From Flavobacterium terrae (GTDB taxonomy: Bacteria > Bacteroidota > Bacteroidia > Flavobacteriales > Flavobacteriaceae): a stretch of 64,000 bases of DNA. Positions 25,899 through 35,362 of the stretch are shown piece by piece. Numbering within the stretch: position 1 is the first letter of the stretch; every line of letters begins with the position of its first letter. The translations under genes and the position numbers were made by a program. Below the pieces are notes generated by a model that was not told where the DNA came from, did no database searches, and was given only the letters and a program-made list of their open reading frames with translations. Where the stretch lies: assembly GCF_900142035.1 (NCBI RefSeq), contig NZ_FQZI01000001.1, forward strand, positions 868,001-932,000, written 5' to 3'.

Positions 25899-26708
25899 TT
25901 ATCTCATATCAAATGATACTGGCATATGATGTTTTACTCTTATAGGTATGCCTCTTTGATATCCAGGTTTGATATAGTTGTATTTTTTAAGTAATGATGT
26001 AATTTGTTCGGATGTTAAAGAGTCTAATTTCTTTAGTATTTTGATGTCAGTTATTTTGCCGTCAATATCTACCACAAATTCAAGATTCATTGTTCCAACT
26101 AAGCTGCTTGTTTCATTGGCATTCAAATTTATCATATTGTTGATTAGGTAGTTTTTGAAATGAGCTTCTCCTTTTGTAAATACTGGTGGAGTTTCAATTT
26201 CTTTGTAAATTGTAACATTATTATCTTTGTCTCTTCTGCTGCCGCTTACAAGTTTGCCGTTTTCATATAACTCAGTACACCAAGCAGTTTCAGTTGAGAA
26301 TTTCCAAATACCCGTTTTTAAACCATTTAAATAAATTCCAGAAGTTTTGTAATATTTATTTTCAAAACTATAATTGCCATTACCGTTAATTACAGTTTGA
26401 ACATTATCTATATTCCAAGAGTTAATAATCTTGTTGTTAATTATTTTTTTGGAAGTTAAGTCAGAAATGGTGAATTCTTCTGTGTAGTGTTTGTTTTTGT
26501 TCTTGTAATAAGTTATTCTAAATCCTTTTAGATTTTTTTTATTTATTGTGGTTTCAGAAATCAGATTACCTTCTGTTGAAATCTTGCTTAAAATGATTGT
26601 ACTATCATTTTCCTTAATTGCAGGTGATTTAGGATGTTCTACATATTCTTCTTGAGCAAAAAAATGTAATGTGGCAAAGAGAAATGCCAGTGTAAGTATT
26701 TTTTTCAT
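25899..26708 (-). CDS. secreted protein with TonB C-terminal-like domain
   Basis: The 269-residue protein has a signal peptide (MKKILTLAFLFATLHFFAQ). A MORN-like toxin-repeat-type middle follows, with FRITYYKNKNKHY, KYYKTSGIYLNGLKTGIWKFS and TELYENGKLVSG. The C-terminal domain of about 80 residues resembles TonB: LVGTMNLEFVVDIDGKITDIKILKKLD and KPGYQRGIPIRVKHHMPVSF. There is no N-terminal anchor apart from the signal, so it is probably periplasmic or outer-membrane rather than a classical energy transducer. Such proteins are frequent in Flavobacteriia. It lies between thyA and the 2TM gene on the same strand. Confidence 0.75.
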   Translation of the reverse strand: MKKILTLAFLFATLHFFAQEEYVEHPKSPAIKENDSTIILSKISTEGNLISETTINKKNLKGFRITYYKNKNKHYTEEFTISDLTSKKIINNKIINSWNIDNVQTVINGNGNYSFENKYYKTSGIYLNGLKTGIWKFSTETAWCTELYENGKLVSGSRRDKDNNVTIYKEIETPPVFTKGEAHFKNYLINNMINLNANETSSLVGTMNLEFVVDIDGKITDIKILKKLDSLTSEQITSLLKKYNYIKPGYQRGIPIRVKHHMPVSFDMR

Positions 26709-26720
26709 TTTAAAATTTGG

Positions 26721-27545
26721 TTAAATCGCCACCTGTCCTTTTATGTGTGGATGCGGGTCGTAATCAACTAAGGTGAAATCGTCAAAAGTGAAATCGAAAA
26801 TATTTTTTACTTCAGAGTTTAAAATCATTTTAGGTAATGGTTTTGGATCACGACTTAGTTGTAATTCTAATTGCTCAAAATGATTGTTGTAAATATGAGC
26901 ATCTCCAAAAGTATGGATGAATTCTCCTGGTTGTAAATCACAAACCTGAGCAATCATTAACGTGAATAAGGCGTATGACGCGATGTTAAATGGAACTCCT
27001 AAAAAGATATCAGCGCTACGTTGGTACAATTGACAAGATAACTTTCCATCAGCTACATAAAATTGAAAAAATGCATGGCATGGAGGTAAAGCAGCTTTGC
27101 CATTTGAAACATTTTCTGCAAATGATTTTGAAGTGTCCGGTAAAACAGAAGGATTCCAAGCAGAAACTAACATTCTTCTGCTGTTTGGATTTGTTTTTAG
27201 TGTTTCTATTAATTCAGTTATTTGATCTATTTCTTCACTGTTCCAATTTCTCCATTGGTGTCCATAAACTGGACCTAGGTCTCCATTTTCATCTGCCCAT
27301 TCGTCCCAAATGCGTACTCCGTTTTCTTTTAAATAAGCGATGTTTGTTTCGCCTTTCAAAAACCATAATAGTTCGTGTATTATAGATTTAAGATGCAGTT
27401 TTTTTGTAGTTACCATTGGAAAACCTTCGCTTAAATCAAAACGCATTTGGTAACCAAAAACACTTTTTGTTCCTGTGCCTGTTCTGTCTCCTTTTTGGTT
27501 TCCGTTTTCTAAAACGTGCTTAACTAAATCTAAATACTGTTTCAT
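26721..27545 (-). CDS. thyA: thymidylate synthase ThyA
   Basis: The 274-residue product has [18 protein letters not shown], the catalytic Cys in [33 protein letters not shown] with the dUMP-binding residues, and the terminal [14 protein letters not shown]. It methylates dUMP to dTMP using methylenetetrahydrofolate, producing dihydrofolate for FolA encoded nearby. Its start codon overlaps the stop of the preceding nuclease gene by one base. Confidence 0.97.
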   Translation of the reverse strand: MKQYLDLVKHVLENGNQKGDRTGTGTKSVFGYQMRFDLSEGFPMVTTKKLHLKSIIHELLWFLKGETNIAYLKENGVRIWDEWADENGDLGPVYGHQWRNWNSEEIDQITELIETLKTNPNSRRMLVSAWNPSVLPDTSKSFAENVSNGKAALPPCHAFFQFYVADGKLSCQLYQRSADIFLGVPFNIASYALFTLMIAQVCDLQPGEFIHTFGDAHIYNNHFEQLELQLSRDPKPLPKMILNSEVKNIFDFTFDDFTLVDYDPHPHIKGQVAI

Positions 27546-28165
27546 TATGATTCTCTTTTCGATATTTCGTCCCTTACATTTGCTGCTTTCTCATAATCCT
27601 CATCTTGAACGGCTTGTTCAAGCATTTCGTGTAGTTCAGATAAACTGTATGTTGAATAAGAGCTTTTAGGTTCATTACTGCCTTCTAATCCAAAAGTTTC
27701 TGGAGTTGAAAGGATATCGTCTAAATTTTCTGGGTTTTCGGTTTCTGGATTTACTTTTAAATAGATTCCAGCTTTGTCTAAAATATTTTTGTAAGTAAAA
27801 ATAGGAGCATTAAAACGCAGTGCTAATGCAATAGCATCTGATGTTCTTGCATCAATAATTTCTTCAATTTTATCACGCTCGCAAATCATGCTAGAATAGA
27901 AAACACCATCTACCAGTTTGTGGATTATAACTTGTTTGATTACAATGTCAAACCTTTCTGCGAAATTTTTAAATAAATCGTGCGTTAAAGGTCTAGGTGG
28001 TTTTATCTCTTTTTCTAAAGCAATTGCTATCGATTGTGCTTCAAATGCACCAATAACAATTGGTAACTTTCTATCGCCATCAACTTCATTTAATATTAAA
28101 GCGTATGCTCCATTTTGAGTTTGGCTATACGATATTCCTTTTATGGATAGTTTTACTAAGCTCAT
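27545..28165 (-). CDS. bifunctional nuclease family protein (DUF151 plus UVR motif)
   Basis: The protein of about 206 residues starts at the ATG encoding [15 protein letters not shown]; the longer reading to 28225 would need a TTG start and is unlikely. The N-terminal DUF151/BFN domain shows [29 protein letters not shown] and [18 protein letters not shown]. The C-terminal segment of about 40 residues ([29 protein letters not shown]) is an UVR-like helical hairpin. Homologues have been linked to nuclease activity, but the catalytic mechanism is poorly defined. It is coupled to thyA. Confidence 0.88.
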   Translation of the reverse strand: MSLVKLSIKGISYSQTQNGAYALILNEVDGDRKLPIVIGAFEAQSIAIALEKEIKPPRPLTHDLFKNFAERFDIVIKQVIIHKLVDGVFYSSMICERDKIEEIIDARTSDAIALALRFNAPIFTYKNILDKAGIYLKVNPETENPENLDDILSTPETFGLEGSNEPKSSYSTYSLSELHEMLEQAVQDEDYEKAANVRDEISKRES

Positions 28166-28249
28166 TCTATTCTGGTTAAGAAATAAGTTGTTTAATTCAC
28201 TTATTCTATTCTTGCAAAGTAACAAAAAACTTTTGCTTATTTAAACAAA

Positions 28250-28277
28250 AAAGAGCCACTTGTTTGTGACTCTTTTT
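28250..28277 (-). terminator. terminator downstream of etfA
   Basis: On the minus strand AGAGTCAC / GTGGCTCT forms an 8-bp stem with one G-U pair and a 6-nt loop, followed by six T. It ends the etfB-etfA unit. Confidence 0.78.
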
Positions 28278-28298
28278 AACATAGTTATCAATAAACTA

Positions 28299-29267
28299 TT
28301 ATGAATTTTGAGCTTTGAAAGCTTTTAATTTTTCGATTAAAGCAGGTACTACTTGGAAAGCATCACCAACCACTCCATAATCAGCTACTTTAAAGAAAGG
28401 AGCTTCTGGGTCAGAGTTGATTGCAACTTTTACTTTAGAAGAGTTAACTCCTGCAATATGTTGGATTGCACCAGAAATACCAATAGCGATGTATAAATTA
28501 GTTGCAACAGGTTTTCCTGTTTGTCCTACGTGTTCACTGTGAGGTCTCCATCCTAAGTCAGATACTGGTTTTGAACAAGCTGTTGCTGCACCTAAAACTG
28601 CTGCTAACTCTTCAATCATTCCCCAGTTTTCTGGACCTTTTAATCCGCGTCCTCCAGATACAACTACATCTGCATCTGCGATAGTAACTTTTCCAGAACC
28701 TTTTTCAACAGATTGAACTTTTACTCCAAAGTCAGCATCAGAAATTGAAGGTGCAAAATCTTCAGCAGCTGCAGCTCCATTTGATTCTACTAATCCAAAA
28801 CTGTTTTTTCCAATAGCTAAAACTTTTACATCTGTATCAATTTGAGTAATGTTGAAAGCTTTGTTTGAAAATGCATTTCTTTTTACTTGGAATGGAGATG
28901 TGCTTAAAGGTAATGCAACTACATTTGATGCATATCCAGCGTTTAAACTTACCGCAACTAGTGGTGCAGTATATAAACTGTCTGTAGTAGATGATAAAAT
29001 AACAATTTTAGCACCTTCTTTTTCAGCTGCTTGTTTAATTGCATCTGCATAAGCTTTAGCTGTGAAGTTTGCTAATTTATCATTGTTTACTTTTAATACT
29101 TTATCTACTCCGTATTTTCCTAATTCTGAAACATCACCAGCATTAATTGTTAAAGCGGTAACTGTTGTGCCTGTAGATTCGGCAATTTTTTTTGCGTATG
29201 AAGCTAATTCAAAAGCTACTTTTTTGAATTTTCCTTCTGCTGATTCTGCGTATATTAATATAGACAT
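28299..29267 (-). CDS. etfA: electron transfer flavoprotein subunit alpha
   Basis: The 322-residue subunit has an N-terminal Rossmann-like domain and the C-terminal FAD-binding domain with [64 protein letters not shown] and [20 protein letters not shown]. It carries FAD and passes electrons from acyl-CoA dehydrogenases to the quinone pool. It follows etfB with a 57-bp gap and is terminated by the hairpin downstream. Confidence 0.97.
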   Translation of the reverse strand: MSILIYAESAEGKFKKVAFELASYAKKIAESTGTTVTALTINAGDVSELGKYGVDKVLKVNNDKLANFTAKAYADAIKQAAEKEGAKIVILSSTTDSLYTAPLVAVSLNAGYASNVVALPLSTSPFQVKRNAFSNKAFNITQIDTDVKVLAIGKNSFGLVESNGAAAAEDFAPSISDADFGVKVQSVEKGSGKVTIADADVVVSGGRGLKGPENWGMIEELAAVLGAATACSKPVSDLGWRPHSEHVGQTGKPVATNLYIAIGISGAIQHIAGVNSSKVKVAINSDPEAPFFKVADYGVVGDAFQVVPALIEKLKAFKAQNS

Positions 29268-29324
29268 GATTCTTTTATTTTGATGTTGAATGTTGAATTT
29301 TAAATGATCGCTTAAAATTCAAAA

Positions 29325-30071
29325 TTAAATTACCTTTGCCTCGTTATGTAATAAGCTGATTAATTCATCTAAATTATCAGGACTTACTAATTTTACTGCC
29401 GATTTTGGAGCTGGTTTTTCGAATTTAACCGCTTTAGTAGCAGCATCTGCGCCAACTGGTTCTAAAACTTGTAAAGCTTTAGTTCTTGCTGTCATAATTC
29501 CACGCATGTTAGGGATGCGTAAATCTTTTTCTTCAACTAATCCTTTTTGACCACCAACAATTAAAGGAAGAGTAGTTGTAACTGTTTCTTTTCCACCGTC
29601 AATCTCACGAACTGCTGTAGCATTAGTACCATCAACTTTTAAATCAATACATGAGTTTACAAAGTTTGATCCTAAAATACCGGCAATCATTCCAGGAACC
29701 ATTCCGCCGTTATAATCTAATGATTCTTTACCAGCAATTACTAAGTCGTAACCACCAGTTTTGATTACTTCAGCTAATTGTTTTGCAACAAATAAACCAT
29801 CAGTTGGATTTGCGTTTATACGAATAGCTTCGTTTGCTCCAATTGCCAATGCTTTTCTTAAAGTTGGCTCTGTGTCAGGACCTCCAACATTAACAACAGT
29901 TACGTTTGCACCTTGCTGTTCTTGGAACCAAATAGCTCTTGTTAAGCCAAATTCATCATTAGGATTAATCACATACTGTACACCATTGGTGTCAAATTCA
30001 GAATCACCATTGGTAAAATTAATTTTTGAAGTAGTATCAGGCACATGGCTGATGCAAACTAATATTTTCAT
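29325..30071 (-). CDS. etfB: electron transfer flavoprotein subunit beta
   Basis: The 248-residue subunit has MKILVCISHVPDTTSKI, YVINPNDEFGLTRAIWF, and the AMP/nucleotide-binding ALAIGANEAIRI and LVIAGKESLDYNGGMVPGM segments. The beta-subunit signature region is VEEKDLRIPNMRGIMTARTK. It pairs with EtfA. It is the first gene of the unit and is divergent from pdhB, with about 210 bp of AT-rich DNA between them holding both promoters. Confidence 0.97.
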   Translation of the reverse strand: MKILVCISHVPDTTSKINFTNGDSEFDTNGVQYVINPNDEFGLTRAIWFQEQQGANVTVVNVGGPDTEPTLRKALAIGANEAIRINANPTDGLFVAKQLAEVIKTGGYDLVIAGKESLDYNGGMVPGMIAGILGSNFVNSCIDLKVDGTNATAVREIDGGKETVTTTLPLIVGGQKGLVEEKDLRIPNMRGIMTARTKALQVLEPVGADAATKAVKFEKPAPKSAVKLVSPDNLDELISLLHNEAKVI

Positions 30072-30240
30072 CGTTTAATAAATTGGTTTTTACAAAATTG
30101 AATCACAAAATTAAGTAAAAAAACCGAATAATAGTATGCGTGCATAATATTTTTTTGAAAAACTATTTCGTTTTCGTGAATTATATTCGATTTTAATCGA
30201 GTTAGTTGCTTTAAAAATGCTTTAAATGATTTAAAATTTT

Positions 30241-30248
30241 TATTTTTG
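30241..30248 (+). promoter_or_regulatory. -7 promoter element (TATTTTTG) of pdhB
   Basis: TATTTTTG fits TAnnTTTG and lies 32 bp before the pdhB start. No -33 element at the expected distance is obvious. Confidence 0.5.
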
Positions 30249-30279
30249 CCTTTCAATTTTACAGAGATACATATATAAT

Positions 30280-31257
30280 ATGAGAACTATACAGTTTAGA
30301 GAAGCGGTTTGTGAAGCGATGAGCGAAGAAATGCGTCGTGACGAATCGGTATATTTGATGGGTGAAGAAGTAGCAGAATACAATGGGGCTTACAAAGCGT
30401 CAAAAGGTATGTTGGATGAATTTGGTCCAAAACGTGTTATTGATACGCCAATTGCTGAGTTAGGTTTTGCTGGTATAGCAGTAGGTTCTGCAATGAATGG
30501 TTGTCGTCCTATTGTTGAATTCATGACTTTTAACTTTTCATTAGTTGGAATTGATCAGATTATCAACAATGCTGCAAAAATGCGTCAAATGTCTGCAGGA
30601 CAATTCCCGATGCCAATGGTGTTCCGTGGTCCAACTGCATCTGCGGGTCAGTTAGGAGCTACTCACTCTCAGGCTTTTGAAAATTGGTTTGCAAATACTC
30701 CTGGATTGAAAGTAGTTGTTCCATCTACTCCTTATGATGCTAAAGGTCTTTTGAAAGCTGCGATTCGTGATAACGATCCTGTTATTTTCATGGAATCTGA
30801 ACAAATGTATGGTGATAAAGGTGAAGTTCCAGAAGGAGAATATACTATTCCACTTGGAGTAGCAGATATCAAAAGAGAAGGAAAAGATGTAACTATTGTT
30901 TCTTTTGGAAAAATTATCAAAGAAGCTTTAATAGCAGCTGAAGAATTAGCTAAAGAAGGTATTTCTGCTGAGGTAATTGACTTAAGAACAGTTCGTCCTA
31001 TGGATTATGATTGTATCATTAATTCGGTTAAAAAGACAAACCGTTTAGTAGTTCTTGAAGAAGCTTGGCCATTTGCATCAGTAGCTTCTGAAATTACATA
31101 TATGGTTCAAGAAAGAGCTTTTGATTATTTAGATGCACCAGTTCAAAGAATCACAACTGCCGATGCACCAGCGCCTTATTCTCCAACTTTGTTGAAAGAA
31201 TGGTTGCCTAATGCACAAGACGTAATCAATGCTGTTAAAAAAGTAATGTATAAGTAA
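30280..31257 (+). CDS. pdhB: pyruvate dehydrogenase E1 component subunit beta
   Basis: The 325-residue protein is the transketolase-like beta subunit: MRTIQFREAVCEAMSEEM, VYLMGEEVAEYNGAYK, RVIDTPIAELGFAGIAVGSA, and the C-terminal domain with VSFGKIIKEALIAAEELA and DLRTVRPMDYDCI. It forms the E1 enzyme that decarboxylates pyruvate with TPP. The pdhA and E2 genes are not adjacent here, which fits Bacteroidetes genomes where pdhB stands apart. A strong terminator at 31306 marks a single-gene unit. Confidence 0.95.
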   Translation: MRTIQFREAVCEAMSEEMRRDESVYLMGEEVAEYNGAYKASKGMLDEFGPKRVIDTPIAELGFAGIAVGSAMNGCRPIVEFMTFNFSLVGIDQIINNAAKMRQMSAGQFPMPMVFRGPTASAGQLGATHSQAFENWFANTPGLKVVVPSTPYDAKGLLKAAIRDNDPVIFMESEQMYGDKGEVPEGEYTIPLGVADIKREGKDVTIVSFGKIIKEALIAAEELAKEGISAEVIDLRTVRPMDYDCIINSVKKTNRLVVLEEAWPFASVASEITYMVQERAFDYLDAPVQRITTADAPAPYSPTLLKEWLPNAQDVINAVKKVMYK

Positions 31258-31305
31258 TTGATTATTTACTAATTATTATTTGAATACTATAAATAAGTAT
31301 ATTTG

Positions 31306-31338
31306 AAACTTCATCTTTTTCGATGAAGTTTTTTTTTC
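31306..31338 (+). terminator. terminator downstream of pdhB
   Basis: AAACTTCATC / GATGAAGTTT is a perfect 10-bp stem with a 6-nt loop and a T run to 31338. Confidence 0.9.
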
Positions 31339-31401
31339 AAAACAGTTTTAGTTTTTTTTGGAATAAAGATTGCATTGCTTTAAATGCCTAAGTAATATTT
31401 T

Positions 31402-33870
31402 ATGAGACATATTTTTGCCTTAATAAGTTTGTTTTTTGTGACTTTGTCATTTTCTCAAACAAAAGTAAGTGGTTTAGTATACGATGATTTGGGAGGAACT
31501 GTTCCTTATGCAAATGTTTGTTTTAAAGGAACAAGAGAATGTGTTACTACAGATGAAAACGGTAAGTTTTATATTCAATCTGATAATAATCATTCAGTTT
31601 TAGTGGTTTCATATGTTGGTTTTGAAACTAAAGAAGTAAAGCTGACAAAAGCAGTAAACTACAATATGAAGATTGTTTTTGGTGGTGCTAACTTGTTAGA
31701 AGAAGTAAAAATTTATTCAGGTAAAACTTCAAAGAAAAATAATCCTGCATTAGATATTCTGAGAAAAATTTGGGAGAAAAAGCGTAAAAACGGGTTGTAC
31801 ATGTTCAATCAATACGCAATGAAAAAGTACGAAAAAGTTGAATTTGATATGAACTCAATTGATTCTGCTTTTATGAAAAATAAACTTTTCAAAGGAATGG
31901 AGTTTATATTTGATCAAATTGACACTTCAAGAATTACTGGAAAAACATACTTACCAATTTTCATTAATGAATCTTTATATGAGGTTTATGGAGATAATAC
32001 TAATGGTAAGAAAAAGGAAGTCTTAAAAGCAAATAAAAATTCAGGTCTTGGTAACGGTAATGGCGTAGATACATTCATTAAGGATTTATATTCAGATTAT
32101 GATATTTATAATAATTACTTAAACTTCTTTGATAAAAACTTCGTAAGCCCTTTGTCTAGAACAGGAATTAATACTTATAACTATGTTTTAGCAGATAGTA
32201 CATATATTGATAAAAAATGGTGTTATAACATTGTTTATTATCCGCGCCGAAAAAATGAATTGACTTTTAAAGGAGATTTTTGGGTGAATGATACCACATT
32301 TGCTATCAAGAAAATTAATATGGCAGCTTCAAAAAGTGCTAATATTAACTGGGTAAAAGATATTTATATTGAGCAAGAGTTTGATGTGCTTAATGATTCT
32401 GTTTTCCTTCTTAAGCGTGATTATATGATGTCTGACTTTGCGCTAAACAAGAAAGAATCTTCTAAAGGAGTTTATGGAAAGAGAACTACAATTTTTGACG
32501 ACCATAAATTTAATGAACCAAAAGAAGATAAGTTTTACAGGGAAAGTATAAATGATTTTGATCCTAATGTTTACAACAAAACAGAGGCTTTTTGGGACGA
32601 AAACAGAATGGAGAACTTAAGTAAAGATGAGCTTGGGGTTTATAAAATGCTTGATACATTAAAAACCGTAAAAAGGTTCAAACAGCTTTATAACTTAAGT
32701 ACCATATTAGCGAGTGGCTATATTCAAAGAGGATTTATAGATTACGGGCCTATTTTTTCAATTTTTGGATACAACGATGTGGAAGGTCAAAGACTCAGAT
32801 TTGGAGGAAGAACTTACTTTGGGTCTAATGATTTATGGAGACTTCAAGCATATACAGCTTATGGATTTAAAGACAATAAGTTCAAATATGGTGTGTCTGG
32901 AAAAGTAATGGTCGATAAGAAAAATAGAATCATATTGACTTTAGGAAATAGACGTGATGTTGAACAAATCGGGGTGAGTCTAACAACTTCGAATGATGTT
33001 CTGGGTAGAAGTTTTGCTTCCTCTTCATTCTTTGCCAGTGGAGACAATAGTAAATTGACCAATGTTAATTTGACTACTTTTCAGGCAGAAATGGAACCAC
33101 TCAAAAACTTCGTTATTCAGGCAGGTGTTTCTTATCGAACTTTAGAGTCGGCATCGCCTACATTTAGTTTGAGTTATTTTCAGGATGGTGTTGTAAAATC
33201 TGCTTTGCAGCAATATGAATTCACAATGGGTATAGATTATACTCCTGGAAGAAAAACAGTTGGTTATGGAGTTGAAAGGCTTTTAGTTGATAATAATCAT
33301 GCAAGAGTGTATGTGAACTTTAGCCAAGGAATAAAAGGTATTTTTGGAAGTGATTTCGATTATAATAAATTACAATTCTATTACCGTCAGCCTATATTCT
33401 TGGCTGGAATGGGTAGGTTGTTTACTACTTTCGAAGCAGGAAAAACATTTGGCACAGTTCCTTTGGGGTTAATGGCAGTTGTTCCAGGAAATCAATCGTA
33501 TTTTGTGATTGATAATACATATAACTTAATGAATTATTACGAATTTATTACAGATCAATATACATCATTACATCTTGAGCATCATTTCAATGGAAGGTTT
33601 TTTTCTAGAATTCCTTTCTTGAAAAAACTAAATTGGAGAGAAATAGTTGGTATTAAAGCAGTTTACGGAAGTGTTTCAGACGAGAACAAAGCTATAAATG
33701 CATCAAATATAACCTACAGAGCACCAGTAGATGGATATTGGGAATACAATGCTGGAGTAGGGAATATCTTCAAATGTTTTAGACTTGATTTTTGTTGGAG
33801 AGGAAGTTATCTAAATTTACCAGATGCAAATAAATTTGGTATAAAAGGATCTTTTGGTTTCTATTTCTAG
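31402..33870 (+). CDS. DUF5686 / carboxypeptidase-regulatory-like outer-membrane protein
   Basis: The 822-residue protein has a signal peptide (FALISLFFVTLSFSQ). An N-terminal CarboxypepD-reg-like domain follows (TKVSGLVYDDLGGTVPYANV, GKFYIQSDNN, VVSYVGFETKEV). Next is a DUF5686 region with NPALDILRKIWEKKRKNGLY and FKGDFWVNDTTFAI. The C-terminal part is rich in beta strands typical of an outer-membrane barrel (RLRFGGRTYFGSNDLWRLQAY, final GIKGSFGFYF). The family is frequent in Flavobacteriia and its role is unknown. It seems to be transcribed alone. Confidence 0.85.
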   Translation: MRHIFALISLFFVTLSFSQTKVSGLVYDDLGGTVPYANVCFKGTRECVTTDENGKFYIQSDNNHSVLVVSYVGFETKEVKLTKAVNYNMKIVFGGANLLEEVKIYSGKTSKKNNPALDILRKIWEKKRKNGLYMFNQYAMKKYEKVEFDMNSIDSAFMKNKLFKGMEFIFDQIDTSRITGKTYLPIFINESLYEVYGDNTNGKKKEVLKANKNSGLGNGNGVDTFIKDLYSDYDIYNNYLNFFDKNFVSPLSRTGINTYNYVLADSTYIDKKWCYNIVYYPRRKNELTFKGDFWVNDTTFAIKKINMAASKSANINWVKDIYIEQEFDVLNDSVFLLKRDYMMSDFALNKKESSKGVYGKRTTIFDDHKFNEPKEDKFYRESINDFDPNVYNKTEAFWDENRMENLSKDELGVYKMLDTLKTVKRFKQLYNLSTILASGYIQRGFIDYGPIFSIFGYNDVEGQRLRFGGRTYFGSNDLWRLQAYTAYGFKDNKFKYGVSGKVMVDKKNRIILTLGNRRDVEQIGVSLTTSNDVLGRSFASSSFFASGDNSKLTNVNLTTFQAEMEPLKNFVIQAGVSYRTLESASPTFSLSYFQDGVVKSALQQYEFTMGIDYTPGRKTVGYGVERLLVDNNHARVYVNFSQGIKGIFGSDFDYNKLQFYYRQPIFLAGMGRLFTTFEAGKTFGTVPLGLMAVVPGNQSYFVIDNTYNLMNYYEFITDQYTSLHLEHHFNGRFFSRIPFLKKLNWREIVGIKAVYGSVSDENKAINASNITYRAPVDGYWEYNAGVGNIFKCFRLDFCWRGSYLNLPDANKFGIKGSFGFYF

Positions 33871-33879
33871 AATCTTTTT

Positions 33880-33992
33880 TCCACTATCCGCTATGTCTTT
33901 TTTGTGGTCATTAAGCGTAGTCGAAATGACTACAAAATTATGTCGCTAAACACTATTGAAGTGAACTGACAAAGCATCTGGGCTATTTTTTT
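33880..33992. repeat. interspersed palindromic repeat, degenerate copy
   Basis: The segment contains CACTATCCGCTATGTCTTTT, then a hairpin TTTGTGGTCATT / AATGACTACAAA around AGCGTAGTCG, and ends with CTGGGCTATTTTTTT. The opening and closing blocks and the inverted centre recur at 51427-51508. Elements of this form are scattered in flavobacterial intergenic regions in my experience. It occupies nearly the whole gap between two genes. Confidence 0.7.
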
Positions 33993-33996
33993 ACAA

Positions 33997-34608
33997 ATGA
34001 AAGAAGCAATTCAATACCTAATTAAAAAAGATAAAATTTTTGGGCAAATCATAGATCAATATGGTTTGCCTGAAATTATACCATCGCGACCAGAAGGATT
34101 TGAAACATTAGTTTTGCTTATTTTAGAACAACAAGTTTCTATCGATTCAGCAAAAGCTACTTTTTTAAGAATGCGTAATTCTGTAGGCGAAATTATTCCT
34201 GAAAATTTAATTTCAATTTCTGAAGAAGAATTTAGATCATTTGGCGTTAGCCGACAAAAAGCAAAATACATCAACCATCTTGCTGATGCTATTTTGACAA
34301 ACAAGATTGATTTGTCAACTCTGTCATTAATTTCTGCCGATGAGGTTCGTGAAAAACTAATTCAGTTAAAAGGAATAGGGAATTGGACTATAAATGTCTA
34401 TTTAATGTTTAGTTTAAAAAAAGAAGATGTTTTGCCTATTGGTGATGTCGCAATAGTGAATACTATGAAAGAATTGCTAGGATTGCAAGAAAAAGAGGAT
34501 ATGGTAATTTATGCACAAAACTGGGCTCCACATAGAACATTAGCGTCATTTTTGCTTTGGCATCATTATCTCCAAAAAAGAGGTCGAAAAATAACCTATC
34601 AATATTAA
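33997..34608 (+). CDS. HhH-GPD DNA glycosylase (AlkA-like 3-methyladenine glycosylase)
   Basis: The 203-residue protein has the AlkA-type core without the N-terminal TBP-like domain: LLILEQQVSIDSAKATFLRM, the helix-hairpin-helix LIQLKGIGNWTINVYLM and the catalytic aspartate D150 in LPIGDVAI. No Fe-S cysteines are present, which separates it from Nth/MutY. It would excise alkylated purines to start base-excision repair. It is framed by the repeat upstream and ppa downstream. Confidence 0.92.
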   Translation: MKEAIQYLIKKDKIFGQIIDQYGLPEIIPSRPEGFETLVLLILEQQVSIDSAKATFLRMRNSVGEIIPENLISISEEEFRSFGVSRQKAKYINHLADAILTNKIDLSTLSLISADEVREKLIQLKGIGNWTINVYLMFSLKKEDVLPIGDVAIVNTMKELLGLQEKEDMVIYAQNWAPHRTLASFLLWHHYLQKRGRKITYQY

Positions 34609-34679
34609 GAAAAAGTAATTTTTTCAAAAACCTTTCATTTTTTTTACTCTGAGCTTGCCGAAGAGCTAACTTTTTGCCG

Positions 34680-34687
34680 TACCTTTG
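34680..34687 (+). promoter_or_regulatory. -7 promoter element (TACCTTTG) of ppa
   Basis: TACCTTTG fits TAnnTTTG; a CTTG at 34654-34657 could be the -33 part with a 22-bp spacer. It lies 38 bp before the ppa ATG and shows that the longer in-frame reading from the TTG at 34685 is not coding. Confidence 0.6.
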
Positions 34688-34717
34688 CACCCTCAAAAAA
34701 ATAAAAAGGAAAGCAAA

Positions 34718-35248
34718 ATGACTGCAGATAAAGTAAAAACTTTCGACGTTTTAGTTGAAATTCCTCGTGGAAGCCGAAACAAATATGAGTATGATTTTGA
34801 TTTAAAGAGAATGCGTTTCGATCGTATGTTATTCTCTTCAATGATGTATCCAGCAGATTACGGTTTTATTCCAGAAACATTAGCATTAGATGGTGATCCA
34901 CTTGATGTTTTAGTGTTGGTAACAAAACCAACTTTTCCAGGTTGTGTTATCGAGGTAAAACCTATTGGTGTTTTTCACATGGCAGATGATAAAGGACCAG
35001 ATGAAAAAGTAATATGTGTTCCTGTATCTGACCCAATTTGGAATAAACTAAATGATTTAGGAGATATCAACCCGCACCTTTTAAAAGAAATCGAACACTT
35101 TTTCCAAGTATACAAAGATTTAGAAAATAAAACTGTTGATGTTGGAGGATGGGGTGATGTAAATGAAGCTCAACAGATTTTAAAAGAATGTATCGACCGT
35201 TTTAATGCAATCGAAAATAAACCAGAAGGATTATTTAGTATTCGTTAA
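34718..35248 (+). CDS. ppa: soluble inorganic pyrophosphatase, family I
   Basis: The 176-residue protein (from ATG at 34718) has the family I signature: VLVEIPRGSRNKYEYDFD, YPADYGFIPETLALDGDPLDVLVLV with the metal-binding Asp residues, and DDKGPDEKVICVPVSDP. It hydrolyses PPi to phosphate in the cytosol. The start was chosen because a promoter box covers the longer alternative. The neighbouring gene encodes a membrane-bound PPi-driven pump, so this locus pairs a soluble with a membrane enzyme using the same substrate. Confidence 0.96.
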   Translation: MTADKVKTFDVLVEIPRGSRNKYEYDFDLKRMRFDRMLFSSMMYPADYGFIPETLALDGDPLDVLVLVTKPTFPGCVIEVKPIGVFHMADDKGPDEKVICVPVSDPIWNKLNDLGDINPHLLKEIEHFFQVYKDLENKTVDVGGWGDVNEAQQILKECIDRFNAIENKPEGLFSIR

Positions 35249-35271
35249 TTGTTTATAAGATAGTTTATTAA

Positions 35272-35307
35272 AAAAGCAACATTTTAATTAAAATGTTGCT
35301 TTTTTTT
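35272..35307 (+). terminator. terminator downstream of ppa
   Basis: AAAGCAACATTTT / AAAATGTTGCTTT forms a perfect 13-bp stem with an AATT loop and a run of eight T. It separates ppa from hppA. Confidence 0.9.
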
Positions 35308-35362
35308 GTTTATATTGGTTTTAAATTAACTATAATTAAAATTTAACTAACCAAAACTAATT

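Noticed and set aside
34685..34717. Longer Ppa reading from a TTG start
   Set aside because: The extension covers a TACCTTTG promoter element, and the family normally starts near MTADKVKTFDV.
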